A stretch of 64,000 bases of DNA from Corynebacterium sp. ACRPO (GCF_022347205.1 NZ_JAKRNE010000006.1:1-64000); one strand, 5' to 3'; numbered from the stretch's first letter, positions 29,110 to 38,541 are shown. The notes: generated by a model from the sequence alone, not told the origin. A program made the numbers and translations.

Positions 29110-30510
29110 CTAGTCCTCAGAAACCGGCTTGGCGGTGCCAGTGCCAGAGTCGGCACCAGTGCCCTTCTTGCCAAAGTCGAGGTCGCTAGTGGACGACGGA
29201 ACCTCCGGCTTGGTGTGCTGCACGTAGGTCACGGACGGCTCCGGATCTTCGCGGTCGTACTCAATATCATCATCATTTTCGAGCTCCTCGTGGATCTCTT
29301 CTGCGATATTGGTAACGAACTCGGTGGTTTCCATATTGGATGCTGCAGCCAGCTTGCGCAGCTCGCGCTCGTTCTTCTTGGTAAAGCGCTTGCGCGGGTC
29401 CAGGCGGCGGGACACCAGCTCGTGGGCGCGCATGCGGCGGTCGGACTCGTCCGCGAGCTTGCTGCCGTTCTTGATGCGGTTGAAGACCATCACCGCGATC
29501 ATCAGCAGTCCGAGGTAGCCCAGGATCGGGTAGACGTTGCTGACCAAGGCCTGGAAGCCCACGAAGGACAAGATGAAGCCGATGATGCAGGCACCGGCAT
29601 AAACCGGGTAGAAGCGCTTGGGGTTATTGCGGGTCAAGCGCTTGCCCAGCGCGTAGAACATGCCGATGGCGGTATTAAAGACCATGCCGTAAATGACAAA
29701 GGTCATCAGCACGCCCAAGACTGGGTGGATGCTGGTAATCAGGCTCAGTACCGGCATGTCCTGGCCGTTGACGGTCTCTGCCTCGAAGAAGAGGGCGAAG
29801 ACCAATAGTGCCAACAGGATGAGATAGAGCAGGCCGCCAATGAGGCCACCGACGCCAACTGCACGGTTATCCAGGAAGTTACCGCCAATAACGATGGACA
29901 TGGATACTGCCGTCATCACGTTCAGGCCGGTGTAGTTCAATGCGGCTAGCCACCAATTAGGCAACGAGGTATCAACATTGTTGACCGCCCAATCATTCAT
30001 GGCGGAGAAATCAACATCCGCATTCAAGATGGTATAGCCGGTGGCAATCACCACGAAGATAATGATGAATGGGGTGATGGTACCGATGACCGCAGTTACT
30101 CGGTCGACATCCATCAGGCCGACGATCAGCACCAAAATCAGCATGGCGGTGGCGCCCACCCATACAGGGACGGACGGGAACTGCTGATTGATATTCGCAC
30201 CGCCGCCGGCGAACATGACGAAGCCGATGGCGAACAAGGTCACCAGGGTGGACCAGTCCAAAATCTTGGCGGTAAATGGCGATGCGACCTTGTCGTAGAC
30301 AGCGGTGTGCTCCTCGGCTTGGAAGTAGGAGCCGAGCTGCAGGATGGATACGCCGGTGATCATCATCAAACCAGCGGCCAGGGCGATACCCCACAGGCCC
30401 CAGTTACCAAAGGCTACGAAGTACTGCATGGCCTCCTGGCCGGAGGCGAAGCCTGCGCCCACGACGACGCCGATAAACGCCATGGAAATTCCGATTGCGC
30501 GTTTTAACAT
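29110..30510 (-). CDS. YkvI-like multi-pass membrane transporter
   Basis: A 466-aa protein that starts MLKRAIGISMAFIGVVVGAGFASGQE, the signature of the YkvI family in the APC superfamily, with ~10 membrane segments to residue ~350. A ~110-aa hydrophilic cytoplasmic tail follows, rich in Glu/Asp and Lys. Substrates of this family are not established. It lies between the asd terminator and sigC on the same strand as sigC. The 284-bp upstream region (30511-30794) shows no other gene. Confidence 0.85.
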   Translation of the reverse strand: MLKRAIGISMAFIGVVVGAGFASGQEAMQYFVAFGNWGLWGIALAAGLMMITGVSILQLGSYFQAEEHTAVYDKVASPFTAKILDWSTLVTLFAIGFVMFAGGGANINQQFPSVPVWVGATAMLILVLIVGLMDVDRVTAVIGTITPFIIIFVVIATGYTILNADVDFSAMNDWAVNNVDTSLPNWWLAALNYTGLNVMTAVSMSIVIGGNFLDNRAVGVGGLIGGLLYLILLALLVFALFFEAETVNGQDMPVLSLITSIHPVLGVLMTFVIYGMVFNTAIGMFYALGKRLTRNNPKRFYPVYAGACIIGFILSFVGFQALVSNVYPILGYLGLLMIAVMVFNRIKNGSKLADESDRRMRAHELVSRRLDPRKRFTKKNERELRKLAAASNMETTEFVTNIAEEIHEELENDDDIEYDREDPEPSVTYVQHTKPEVPSSTSDLDFGKKGTGADSGTGTAKPVSED

Positions 30511-30794
30511 GAAAGGGAGAAACTCTCTTACTCACACGCGCCGGGCCCGGCATTGGTATCGCGCGGGCCCGGATCGACGGTCGATTTATCACGTGTGTAC
30601 AGAACTAATAAACCACACATTGGACAGATATTTCGCGCAAGAATCGCCCTCATTGTGGCCTCGTTCACCCCACTCATTGCGCGTAAAGTGCAGCTAAGTG
30701 CCAAAATTTGGGGCCCGTAGGAAGCAAGGTAACCAGAGCGTAACAATTTGGGAGTGAAATTAACTCCGCAATCGCAGGGGGCTATTTGGGGGTA

Positions 30795-31337
30795 TTACCC
30801 TATCCCCGCGATGAGATCCTTGCGGGCGCGCGCAACGCGGGAGCGGATGGTGCCGACGCGCACGCCGGCAATCTTGGCCGCCTCCTCATAGGTATAGCCC
30901 AGTACCTGGGTGAGGATGAGGGCTTCGCGGCGGTCGGCCGGGAGGGCGTCGATAAGCGTACGCGCGTCGATCCACTCGCTCCACGCCGCGGATTCTTCCG
31001 GCGCCGCACCCATCGCGTCTTCGTACTCGGTGGCAGACTTTCGCGGCCGGGCCATATCGTGGCGAATATTATCCACCCACACGCGCCGAGCCAAAGAGAG
31101 CAGCCACGTGCGCGCGGAGGACCGCGCCGCAAACCGCGGCAAGGCGCTGATGACGCGGAGATAGGTCTCCTGAGTGAGATCGTCAGCCCCCTCGGGCCCG
31201 CCCAGGTGCGCCAGCAAACGCCACACATCATCCTGGGTGGCCTTAATAAACTCCGTCAGTGCCGCGCGGTCGCCGCGACCGGCCCGAAGGGCAAGGTCGG
31301 TGACGCGGGCGTCGTCTGCTGCGGAGTGGTGAGTCAC
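30795..31337 (-). CDS. sigC: ECF sigma factor SigC
   Basis: A 180-aa sigma-70 family ECF factor. Region 2 includes DDVWRLLAHLGGPEGADDLTQETYLRVISALPRF; region 4 includes LPADRREALILTQVLGYTYEEAAKIAGVRVGTIRSRVARAR. It is divergent from katA as in C. glutamicum, where SigC responds to respiratory-chain stress. GTG 31337 is supported by TAGATT 7 nt upstream. The upstream in-frame extension is intergenic. No anti-sigma gene is adjacent. Confidence 0.9.
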   Translation of the reverse strand: MTHHSAADDARVTDLALRAGRGDRAALTEFIKATQDDVWRLLAHLGGPEGADDLTQETYLRVISALPRFAARSSARTWLLSLARRVWVDNIRHDMARPRKSATEYEDAMGAAPEESAAWSEWIDARTLIDALPADRREALILTQVLGYTYEEAAKIAGVRVGTIRSRVARARKDLIAGIG

Positions 31338-31443
31338 CTGAATGAATCTACCAGCACCTCTTACTCTCTTTGTCGAGCCCTGACAACCGTGCAAAGTTTT
31401 GCCACACTGGAGGGAACTGACCGCGAATTGCCAGGAGGCAAGA

Positions 31444-32994
31444 ATGAGTGAATTTACCGCTGATGACATCCTGAACAAGGGCCAGCGCGCCGCTGGCAAG
31501 GGAAATACCACCCGCCCCTCGGGCCAGCCGGTGCCGTCCGAAAACACCTCGGTGACCGCCGGCCAGCAGGGCCCGGTGGCGCTGAATGATATCCACCTCA
31601 TTGAAAAGCTCGCGCACTTCAACCGCGAGCGCGTGCCGGAGCGCACGCCGCACGCTAAGGGCCACGGCGCCTTCGGCGAGCTGCACATCACGGAAGATGT
31701 CTCTGCCTATACCAAGGCCAAGGTCTTCCAGAAGGGCACCGTCACTCCGATGATGGGCCGCTTTTCCACCGTGGCCGGCGAGCAAGGCTCCCCGGATACC
31801 TGGCGCGATGTGCACGGCTTTGCCCTGCGCTTCTACACCGAAGAAGGCAACCTCGACATCGTGGGCAATAACACCCCGGTCTTCTTCATCCGCGATGGCA
31901 TTAAGTTCCCAGACTTCATCCACTCCCAGAAGCGCCTAGGCACCAATGGCCTGCGCGATGCCGATATGCAGTGGGACTTCTGGACCCGCAACCCGGAGTC
32001 CGCACACCAGGTCACCTATCTGATGGGTGACCGCGGCACCCCGAAGTCCACCCGCCACCAGAATGGCTACGGCTCCCACACCTTCCAGTGGGTCAATGAG
32101 GAAGGCGAGGCTTTCTGGGTCAAGTACCACTTCAAGTCCCGCCAGGGCGTGGAGAACTTCACCGATGAGGAGGCCACCACCACCGCCGGCCAGAACCCGG
32201 ATTGCCACCGCGAGGATCTCTACAATGCCATCGAGGAAGGCAACTACCCGATCTGGGACGTGAAGGTGCAGATCATGCCGCTGGATGAGGCGGAGAATTA
32301 CCGCTTCAACCCCTTCGACCTGACCAAGGTCTGGTCTAAGAAGGACTACCCGCTGCATGATGTGGGCTACTTCGTCCTCAACCGCAATCCACGTAACTTC
32401 TTTGCCCAGATTGAGCAGGTGGCGCTCGACCCGTCCAATATCGTGCCCGGCGTTGGCCTGTCTCCGGATAAGATGCTGCAGGCCCGCGTCTTTGCTTATG
32501 CTGACCAGCAGCGTTACCGCATCGGACCGAACTATAAGCACCTGCCGGTCAACCAGCCGCAGAACGTGGACCAGGTCAATACTTATGAGCATGAGGGGCC
32601 GATGCAGTACCTCTTCAACGCTCCAGAGGATCCGGTTTATTCGCCCAACCGCCATGAGAAGGGTACGGGCGTGCTTGACGACGCCGCTGTAAACGACCGC
32701 TCCCAGCTGGAGACCACCACCGCGGCGGAGCTCTACATCAATCCGGAGTCTCACGGCAGCGACCTAGTGCGTGCACCGTACGTTCGCCACGCCGAGGACG
32801 ATGACTTTGTCCAGGCGCGCGACCTGTACGAGAACGTCTATGACGATGCCGCCAAGGAGCGCCTGGTCACCAATATCACCAACGCGATGGCCGGTGTATC
32901 CGAGGAGACCGAGGAGCGCGTCTACGAATACTGGACCAACGTGCACCCAGCCCTTGGCCAGCGCGTGCGCGAAGTCTACGCCGAAAAGAAGTAA
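31444..32994 (+). CDS. katA: Catalase, monofunctional haem type
   Basis: Decomposes hydrogen peroxide. This 516-aa clade-type catalase has the distal His in RTPHAKGHGAFGE (His70), the Asn context DIVGNNTPVFFIRD, and the proximal haem-ligand Tyr in ARVFAYADQQRYRIG. The ATG has an AGGAGG ribosome site. It is divergent from sigC with a 106-bp shared promoter region. A terminator follows. Confidence 0.97.
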   Translation: MSEFTADDILNKGQRAAGKGNTTRPSGQPVPSENTSVTAGQQGPVALNDIHLIEKLAHFNRERVPERTPHAKGHGAFGELHITEDVSAYTKAKVFQKGTVTPMMGRFSTVAGEQGSPDTWRDVHGFALRFYTEEGNLDIVGNNTPVFFIRDGIKFPDFIHSQKRLGTNGLRDADMQWDFWTRNPESAHQVTYLMGDRGTPKSTRHQNGYGSHTFQWVNEEGEAFWVKYHFKSRQGVENFTDEEATTTAGQNPDCHREDLYNAIEEGNYPIWDVKVQIMPLDEAENYRFNPFDLTKVWSKKDYPLHDVGYFVLNRNPRNFFAQIEQVALDPSNIVPGVGLSPDKMLQARVFAYADQQRYRIGPNYKHLPVNQPQNVDQVNTYEHEGPMQYLFNAPEDPVYSPNRHEKGTGVLDDAAVNDRSQLETTTAAELYINPESHGSDLVRAPYVRHAEDDDFVQARDLYENVYDDAAKERLVTNITNAMAGVSEETEERVYEYWTNVHPALGQRVREVYAEKK

Positions 32995-33025
32995 TCTTTC
33001 CCCGGCAGCGCCTCTGCGCTAACGA

Positions 33026-33075
33026 CACCGCCCCCGTACCGAGTTGCTTTACTGCACGGTATGGGGGCGGTTTCT
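33026..33075 (+). terminator. Terminator after katA
   Basis: The stem ACCGCCCCCGTACC / GGTATGGGGGCGGT with one mismatch and a 17-nt loop is followed by TTTCTT. It may serve both katA and the convergent lipoprotein gene. Confidence 0.8.
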
Positions 33076-33085
33076 TGCTATGCGG

Positions 33086-33682
33086 CTAGTCGCAGCGGCG
33101 CATCTTTTCCGTAACAAAGGCAGGAGCGCCCTCGGCGGCCCACTTATCCACGTCGTAGCACGGGGCGGCCATGCCGGAGGTTGCCGTGCCAATGGATTCA
33201 ATGGCTACCCACTGGCCGCCCTCATAGCGCGCCCAGGCAGTCCAGTCCGTGCTGTCTTTGCCAAAGTGGGCCCACTGGCCATCGCAGTTATTGACTCGGA
33301 TATTGGTCATGGTGGGAGCTGCGGGCTGTAGCGCTTCTGGGGAGCAGTCGCCGCGGCCGGTGTCGGCGGGTACGGCGGCTGGGGCTTCGCTTTCCGCGTT
33401 GCCGGATTCCGCGGTCTCCTCAGCGGGAGCTGCCGCCGCAGAAGTGGGCTCGGCCGCTGCGGTCTCGGTGACGGTGTCTTCGGCTTCCGAGGTTGCGGGA
33501 TCGCTCGTGGTTTCTTCGGACGAGGTCTCTTCGGCTGAGGAGCTAGCGGCGGTGGCGTCGGAGAACTCCGGTTCTGCGGAAGTATCGGCATCGTTGGAGC
33601 AGGCAACAAGGCTGAAACACAGCGGTGCGATGACCGCAGCGGCGAGGTAGCGGGAAGGGGCTAGGGAATAAATGTGGGACAT
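33086..33682 (-). CDS. Putative lipoprotein with Ser/Thr/Glu-rich linker
   Basis: A 198-aa protein with a signal peptide ending in the lipobox SLVAC (Cys28). A ~75-residue low-complexity Ala/Ser/Thr/Glu linker follows, then a ~70-residue globular domain with CSPEAL, NNCDGQWAHFG, CYDVDKWA and a final RRCD. The Cys residues could form two disulphides outside the cell. The C-terminal domain is not recognised. It is divergent from the 33769 gene. Confidence 0.82.
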   Translation of the reverse strand: MSHIYSLAPSRYLAAAVIAPLCFSLVACSNDADTSAEPEFSDATAASSSAEETSSEETTSDPATSEAEDTVTETAAAEPTSAAAAPAEETAESGNAESEAPAAVPADTGRGDCSPEALQPAAPTMTNIRVNNCDGQWAHFGKDSTDWTAWARYEGGQWVAIESIGTATSGMAAPCYDVDKWAAEGAPAFVTEKMRRCD

Positions 33683-33768
33683 GCCATATATCGTAGAGGA
33701 ACTGCCATTGCGGGGGTGCTCGGCGCGCCTGCAACAGGGGAGTGACCTGCAAGGATAGGTTCAGTACT

Positions 33769-35217
33769 ATGACCTCACGCCTTGCCTCCCCAGACGCTGC
33801 GTCCCCCTCCCGGTGGCGCAGCGTCCTCTTGATCCTCTTGCTCGCCCTGCCGCTCATTATCGGCGCTGCGGTGGCAGGCCTTGCGCAGTGGGAACCCGCC
33901 CACACCTGGTCTAGCGCCGCGCAGCCGTTTGGAGCGCCGCGGGAAAATTCCGCCTCGCCAGAGGTGAAGGAAGCCGCCGAGGCGGCCAGCCGCGCGCAGG
34001 CACAGGCGAGCATGCTTAAATCGGGAGCGACGCAGCTTGCCGACGGCACAGGGGAGCTGAATAAGGGGGCGGATGAGCTTGGAGGGGGCGTCGACAAGCT
34101 GGCGACGGGCTCCCAAGAACTGGTCGCCGGCCTCAATCAGCTGCAGTCCGGAACTAATACGCTCGGTGGCGGTGCAACGGAGCTGGCCAATGGTGTCGGC
34201 GGTGCCGTGGACCAGGTGGTGGGCCTCGGTGCCGTCCAGGGGCAGATTCTGCAGGCCATCGATGGCACGATGCGGGACCTGGAAGGCAATAAGTCCAAGG
34301 AAGCGAAGGAAATTCGCTCGCAGCTGGGCGATCTCCGTGCGCAGGTGAATAATTTCCGCCTAGATAATTCGGTGACCGATCAGCTCAAGAAGCTCAAGGA
34401 CGGATCGCGCGATCTATCCAATCAGCTGGCGGTCAACGGCTATGCCTATCACGATGGCGTGAACCAGGCCGTATCCGGTGCGCAGGAGCTTAACGAGGGC
34501 ATCGCGGAGCTGAACAAGCGCGTCGGTGAGGCGCAGGAGGGCGTGGACAAGCTTGACGACGGCGCCGGCAGGCTCTCCACCATGGCGGCCCAAAACCAGA
34601 CCAATGTGGGTGAAATCCAGCGTGCCCTGCCGCCAGCGCATACCGCGACCGACGGCCCGGCACATCTGCTCAGCCCTATCGTGGCGATGCTGGTCTCCGC
34701 CCTGGTCTTGCTCGCAGGCGCCGCGGCCGGTGTGGCATGGCAGATGGGAATCCGCCCATGGTTGACAGTCCTCGGCGGCACGCTGGCCGCGGTCACCATC
34801 GGGGAAATCCTCCTCTTTGTGCTCGCCACCGGATTTACCCCTGTGGCGGCGGTGTGGGCCGGCGCGGCGCTCCTTCTAGGCGCGCTGTCCATGGCGGCCA
34901 TCACCCGCGGCCTACTCGGGCTATGTGGCATTACTGCCGGCAGCATCCTCGCGGCGCTCTTTGGCATTGGCCAGACCGCGCTGGTGGGATGGCTGTGGAA
35001 ATCCGCGGCAATTGCCGGTGTTTCTAAGGTTTGGCAGATTGTTTCTAATCTTTTGCCGCTGAATTGGACTACCGCGGCCGTCACAACGGCGGGCAACGAA
35101 GGCGAGCCGGCCATCCTGTGGACCGGCGTTGCGGTATTGCTCGCCATCACTCTCATTGGGCTGAGTGCAAAGTGGTGGGCTCTATCCACAGGAAAAACCA
35201 AACCTACGGTTCATTAA
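33769..35217 (+). CDS. YhgE/Pip-like membrane protein with heptad XXXLXXG repeats
   Basis: A 482-aa protein. One N-terminal membrane segment (~16-38) is followed by a long outside region with repeated L-x-x-G-x-x-x-L units (LADGTGELNKGADELGGGVDKLATGSQEL...), as in YhgE/Pip proteins, and then five or six C-terminal membrane segments. Related proteins act in export or as phage receptors, or are T7SS-associated; the role here is unknown. ATG 33769 is supported by TAGGTT 7 nt upstream (leaderless). Confidence 0.8.
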   Translation: MTSRLASPDAASPSRWRSVLLILLLALPLIIGAAVAGLAQWEPAHTWSSAAQPFGAPRENSASPEVKEAAEAASRAQAQASMLKSGATQLADGTGELNKGADELGGGVDKLATGSQELVAGLNQLQSGTNTLGGGATELANGVGGAVDQVVGLGAVQGQILQAIDGTMRDLEGNKSKEAKEIRSQLGDLRAQVNNFRLDNSVTDQLKKLKDGSRDLSNQLAVNGYAYHDGVNQAVSGAQELNEGIAELNKRVGEAQEGVDKLDDGAGRLSTMAAQNQTNVGEIQRALPPAHTATDGPAHLLSPIVAMLVSALVLLAGAAAGVAWQMGIRPWLTVLGGTLAAVTIGEILLFVLATGFTPVAAVWAGAALLLGALSMAAITRGLLGLCGITAGSILAALFGIGQTALVGWLWKSAAIAGVSKVWQIVSNLLPLNWTTAAVTTAGNEGEPAILWTGVAVLLAITLIGLSAKWWALSTGKTKPTVH

Positions 35218-35314
35218 GTCTGAAAAAGCACACCTAAAAATAAAAAATATTGGTGGAAGCTGGGAACTTTGATTCGCGCTACCGTTTGCATTGCGCGAGT
35301 GCTACAGTTGGTCT

Positions 35315-35420
35315 TGCTCACAAAGCCTACTTAGGGGGTAGGCGAACGGTTTCTCCAATCCGTTGTGAGTGATAGGGAATAGGGACGACGCGGCGCTGTA
35401 GGGGCACCGCGTCGTTTCCC
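35315..35420 (+). ncRNA. Candidate structured RNA (three-way junction plus terminal hairpin)
   Basis: The box TACAGT (35303-35308) predicts transcription from ~35315. The RNA folds as a compact junction: P1 GCTCAC/GTGAGT (35316-35321, 35365-35370), P2 GCCTAC/GTAGGC (35325-35330, 35338-35343), P3 AACGG/CCGTT (35345-35349, 35360-35364). A 14-nt linker leads to a 9-bp perfect hairpin ACGACGCGG/CCGCGTCGT (35385-35415). The P2 loop (TTAGGGG) and the last loop (TGTAGGGGCA) share TAGGGG. The rest of the 456-bp intergenic region (35218-35673) holds a second TACAGT box (35484-35489) and no gene. It could be an sRNA or a leader of the citrate transporter. It fits no riboswitch class I know. Confidence 0.55.
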
Positions 35421-35673
35421 ATATGTGGGGGTCTAGCTGCAATTTTTGCGGAAAAATCCGTGTAATTCCCAGAATGCTTTTGCTACAGTGGGACTTTTTC
35501 AGGCATTGCGAACTGCTTCGTGGTGGCGATTATCTATAGGTAATTCAATTTAAATCGGTGTGGACTTTGGGGGTGGTAGTGGCGTTGTCGATAGCCGGGG
35601 GTTTAATCTGAGTCACACTCGCTTGTATTCGTAGCGTAGGACATGGTGAGTTGTCGACTTTTGAAGGAGCACT

Positions 35674-37038
35674 ATGCAGACCCCGCTCGGGCTCACGGCC
35701 ATGGGCCTCATCATCATTTTCTTGACGGTGGGAATTTTGATCCGCGGCCGAGTAAATCCCATTATCCCCATGACGCTGGTACCCGTAGTTGGCGCCTTAA
35801 TATGTGGATTTGGTCTAGGTGAAATATCTGACTTTTTCAGCGAGGGCTTAAGCTCAGTCATCAACGTCGTGGTGATGTTTATCTTCGCCATTATCTTCTT
35901 CGGCATTTTGCAAGACGTCGGCCTGTTTACCCCAGTCATTCGCGCGCTCATCAAGGCCACCCGGGGAAGGATCATGGCCGTAACGCTGGGCACTGCGGCG
36001 ATTGGTGTGGTGGCCCACCTTGATGGATCGGGTTCTACTACCTTCCTCATCACCATCCCGGCCCTCTTGCCGCTCTACCGTGCGCTGAACATGTCGCGCT
36101 ACGTGCTCATTACTATTGTGGCGATGGCTGCCTCGGTCATGAACATGGTTCCTTGGGGCGGCCCGCTGGGCCGCGCCGGTGCTGTGGTCGATCAGGAGCC
36201 CAATGCCATCTGGGTGCAACTCCTGCCTATTCAAGGCGTGGCGATTGTGCTGGTATTCCTCTTGGCTGCGCTTTTGGGATGGCGGGAACAGCGACGCATA
36301 GCGGGCCTGCGCGAAAGCGGAGAACTAGCGGGTGGTACTGCAGTGGACGTGAATGCGTTGGCGGATGAATTCGCTGCTGCGCAGGCACGTGAACAGCATA
36401 AATTGGGCTACCACTTCCGCGAAGGGCGCTGGGTAACCGTGATCAACATTGTCGTTGCACTTGCCGTTTTGGTGGCCTTGCTCTCGGGCGTAGTCCCGCC
36501 CGCCCCAGCCTTTCTCATTGCCACGACCATCACTCTGGCTATCAACTTCAGCGGTCCCATGGAGCAGGGTGAGGCCCTGCGACGGCACGCGCCCAATGCC
36601 TTGGCCATGGCAGGCGTCATCCTTGCAGCCGCGATGTTCTTGGGTGTCCTCAATGAAACCAAAATGCTTGAGGAAATCGCCCTGACATTAGTGAACGTTC
36701 TGCCAGAGAGCGTCGCACCGCACCTCCATGTGATCGTGGGCTTCTTCGGTGTGCCGCTAGATTTGTTGACCTCGACGGATGCTTATTACTTCTCAGTGCT
36801 TCCTATTGTTCAAGGAACTGTTGAAAGCTTTGGGGTCAGCGGCATGGGTGCGGCTTGCGCGCTCATTATCGGCAACGTGGTGGGCACCTTTGTTTCGCCC
36901 TTCTCTCCTGCATTGTGGCTGGCGCTGGGACTTGCGGAAGGTCAGATGGGTAAATACCTCAAGCTGGCTTTCCCAATTGCGTGGATTTTCTCCGCCATCT
37001 TGGTTGCCGTGGCGCTATTTACGGGAATGCTGGCGTAA
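35674..37038 (+). CDS. CitMHS-family citrate/cation:H+ symporter
   Basis: A 454-aa protein with ~11-12 membrane segments. VVAHLDGSGSTTFLITIPALLPLY, MNMVPWGGPLGRA and LTSTDAYYFSVLPIV match the conserved CitMHS motifs of transporters importing metal-citrate complexes with protons. The ATG has the ribosome site AAGGAGCACT. Transcription may start at TACAGT 35484-35489 or farther upstream through the structured RNA. It is the last host gene before the integrated element. Confidence 0.88.
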   Translation: MQTPLGLTAMGLIIIFLTVGILIRGRVNPIIPMTLVPVVGALICGFGLGEISDFFSEGLSSVINVVVMFIFAIIFFGILQDVGLFTPVIRALIKATRGRIMAVTLGTAAIGVVAHLDGSGSTTFLITIPALLPLYRALNMSRYVLITIVAMAASVMNMVPWGGPLGRAGAVVDQEPNAIWVQLLPIQGVAIVLVFLLAALLGWREQRRIAGLRESGELAGGTAVDVNALADEFAAAQAREQHKLGYHFREGRWVTVINIVVALAVLVALLSGVVPPAPAFLIATTITLAINFSGPMEQGEALRRHAPNALAMAGVILAAAMFLGVLNETKMLEEIALTLVNVLPESVAPHLHVIVGFFGVPLDLLTSTDAYYFSVLPIVQGTVESFGVSGMGAACALIIGNVVGTFVSPFSPALWLALGLAEGQMGKYLKLAFPIAWIFSAILVAVALFTGMLA

Positions 37039-37046
37039 CAACGAAA

Positions 37047-37070
37047 AGGCCCGCAGCAAAGCTGCGGGCT
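37047..37070 (-). terminator. Original tRNA-Pro terminator, displaced by the integrated element
   Basis: On the minus strand AGCCCGCAGC-TTT-GCTGCGGGCC is followed by TTTT. It sits directly next to the 46-bp tRNA fragment at the left end. Before integration it would have lain 1-2 nt after the CCA of tRNA-Pro; it is now 10.5 kb away. Confidence 0.85.
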
Positions 37071-37071
37071 G

Positions 37072-37117
<46 letters not shown>

Positions 37118-37210
37118 TGAAGTGGAACTGCCGGCGCGTGTCGTCTACCTCGTAGTTCACGTTTGTTCGGGGCTCTTTTGTGCGTCTCGTTTGTCTCGTT
37201 TCGTCACCCT

Positions 37211-37231
37211 GGGTGACAAGCGGGTGACAAG
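37211..37231 (+). other. Left pair of GGTGACAA direct repeats (putative integrase arm sites)
   Basis: GGTGACAA occurs at 37212-37219 and 37223-37230, 11 bp apart, with an inverted GTCACC just before (37203-37208). The same pair with the same 11-bp spacing and orientation lies at the right end (47523-47541). Such paired sites near both ends are typical of arm-type Int/Xis binding sites. Confidence 0.6.
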
Positions 37232-37232
37232 A

Positions 37233-38342
37233 ATGTGTCATGAGACGGGCACGAAAGAAGCGAAGAAATCAGTCCACGTCGGACCTTGCGAGCATCCGGT
37301 CCGTGTCGTCGACAGCGAGGGCGAGGTGCATTTTGTTCGGTGCAACAACAGAAGAAAGGTCAAGTGCGAGTCGTGCTCGTATTTGGCTCAGGGGGATTAC
37401 CGCAAACTTCTTCGCGCAGGGTACCTCGAACTTGAAGACACGATTGATGAATACGCGTATTACTTGTTGACTCTTACCGCTCCGAGTTTCGGGGCTGTGC
37501 ATCGTGTGCCGAAGAAGGGGAGGAGTAAGACACGTTGCAAGTGCGGCTGCTTTCATAGTGCGGAGCGTGATGGGCACCTCCGTGGCGTGGCGGTTGACCT
37601 GGACACTTACCGCTTTGATGAAGTGGTCGCCTGGAACAATCACTTGGGCAAGCTCTGGAATGCCACCAATACCAAGCTAAAGACTCTGCTTCCGACAATG
37701 GACTACATCAAGGTTGCTGAGTGGCAGGAACGAGGAGCATTGCACTTGCATGTCATCCTGCGAATTCCTCGTGCAGATTGGCACGAAGCAGTTGTGGCCT
37801 CCCGGAGCGATGACTCGACTTTCATTGATGAAGTCAAGGAGCTGATTCGGTCGATTGTTGTGGAGGACCGATGGGTTTGGGGTGACAAAGCCCTTGACAT
37901 GCGAGTAATTAAAACCGGTGCTGACCGTGAGCGTGCGGCACGTTATCTGGCTAAGGCTCTGGCGTACGTTACGAAGGACATTGTCGAAGATGCTCCTCAC
38001 CGTTCTCATGAAATGAGGGAGCATTTTGACCGTCTCGATGAGGCTGCGCGCGATATGCGGTGTGACAACTGCGAGGGTGGAGCTTTTGCATGTGGTCGTT
38101 TGTGTCATCGTCGCTGGGGAGCACGAAGCAGCACAATGTCGAAGAGTCGGGGAGGGAAACAACGCCGTGGTTGGTGCAATTTGCGTCGGTGTGACTTGAT
38201 TGAGCGGAGGCGGGAATACGCTCGAACGATGGCACGACTGGATGAGGCCGAGAGGGTCTTGGAAGCTGAACTGAAGGGGGATAAGTTAGACAGCCAATTT
38301 TCGTCAGAAAATTGGTTGGCTTTTGAGATACAGCGAGAATAG
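37233..38342 (+). CDS. RepSA-like rolling-circle replication initiator
   Basis: A ~369-aa protein with the HUH nuclease motif ALHLHVILRIP (about residue 168) and a candidate catalytic Tyr in RAARYLAKALAYVTKD (about 235), the arrangement of pSAM2-type RepSA initiators. Cys pairs (CESC, CKCGC, CDNCEGGAFACGRLC) suggest zinc binding. It would nick the excised circle for replication during transfer. ATG 37233 is chosen because homology begins near CEHPVRV; the upstream frame covers the arm sites. The ribosome site is weak. Confidence 0.8.
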   Translation: MCHETGTKEAKKSVHVGPCEHPVRVVDSEGEVHFVRCNNRRKVKCESCSYLAQGDYRKLLRAGYLELEDTIDEYAYYLLTLTAPSFGAVHRVPKKGRSKTRCKCGCFHSAERDGHLRGVAVDLDTYRFDEVVAWNNHLGKLWNATNTKLKTLLPTMDYIKVAEWQERGALHLHVILRIPRADWHEAVVASRSDDSTFIDEVKELIRSIVVEDRWVWGDKALDMRVIKTGADRERAARYLAKALAYVTKDIVEDAPHRSHEMREHFDRLDEAARDMRCDNCEGGAFACGRLCHRRWGARSSTMSKSRGGKQRRGWCNLRRCDLIERRREYARTMARLDEAERVLEAELKGDKLDSQFSSENWLAFEIQRE

Positions 38343-38468
38343 CTAAGAGCGACGAGGCATGAAGGCGGAGTACGAAGGGGTGCTTCGCCTATTAGTGCTG
38401 TTCAGCTCCAGGTTCGGAGCGCAGTTTTGGAATATCTCACGACTGAAGAGGGGCTCAGCGGACAAAAA

Positions 38469-38541
38469 GTGGGGCAGAGACCGGCGGAGCGCCCGCGCGG
38501 AGCCGGTCGCCGCCCCACGGGACGGCGCGAAGCGTCGTCCC
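38469..38541. other. Strong nested hairpins, candidate replication origin of the element
   Basis: Between rep and the methyltransferase gene is a 357-bp gap (38343-38699). It has a 50-nt nested palindrome (GTGGGGC/GCCCCAC outside, GACCGGC/GCCGGTC inside, 38469-38518), directly followed by a second hairpin GGGACG...CGTCCC (38519-38541). It is far more GC-rich than its surroundings. Rolling-circle origins are often such structures downstream of rep; a terminator is the alternative. No gene is seen in the gap. Confidence 0.5.

Noticed and set aside
29083..29808. Plus-strand open frame opposite the YkvI-like gene
   Set aside because: No start context or motifs; the minus-strand transporter accounts for the region.
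35315..35420. Known riboswitch classes (purine, SAM, TPP, M-box, ydaO)
   Set aside because: None of the diagnostic core sequences I know is present; left as an unassigned RNA.
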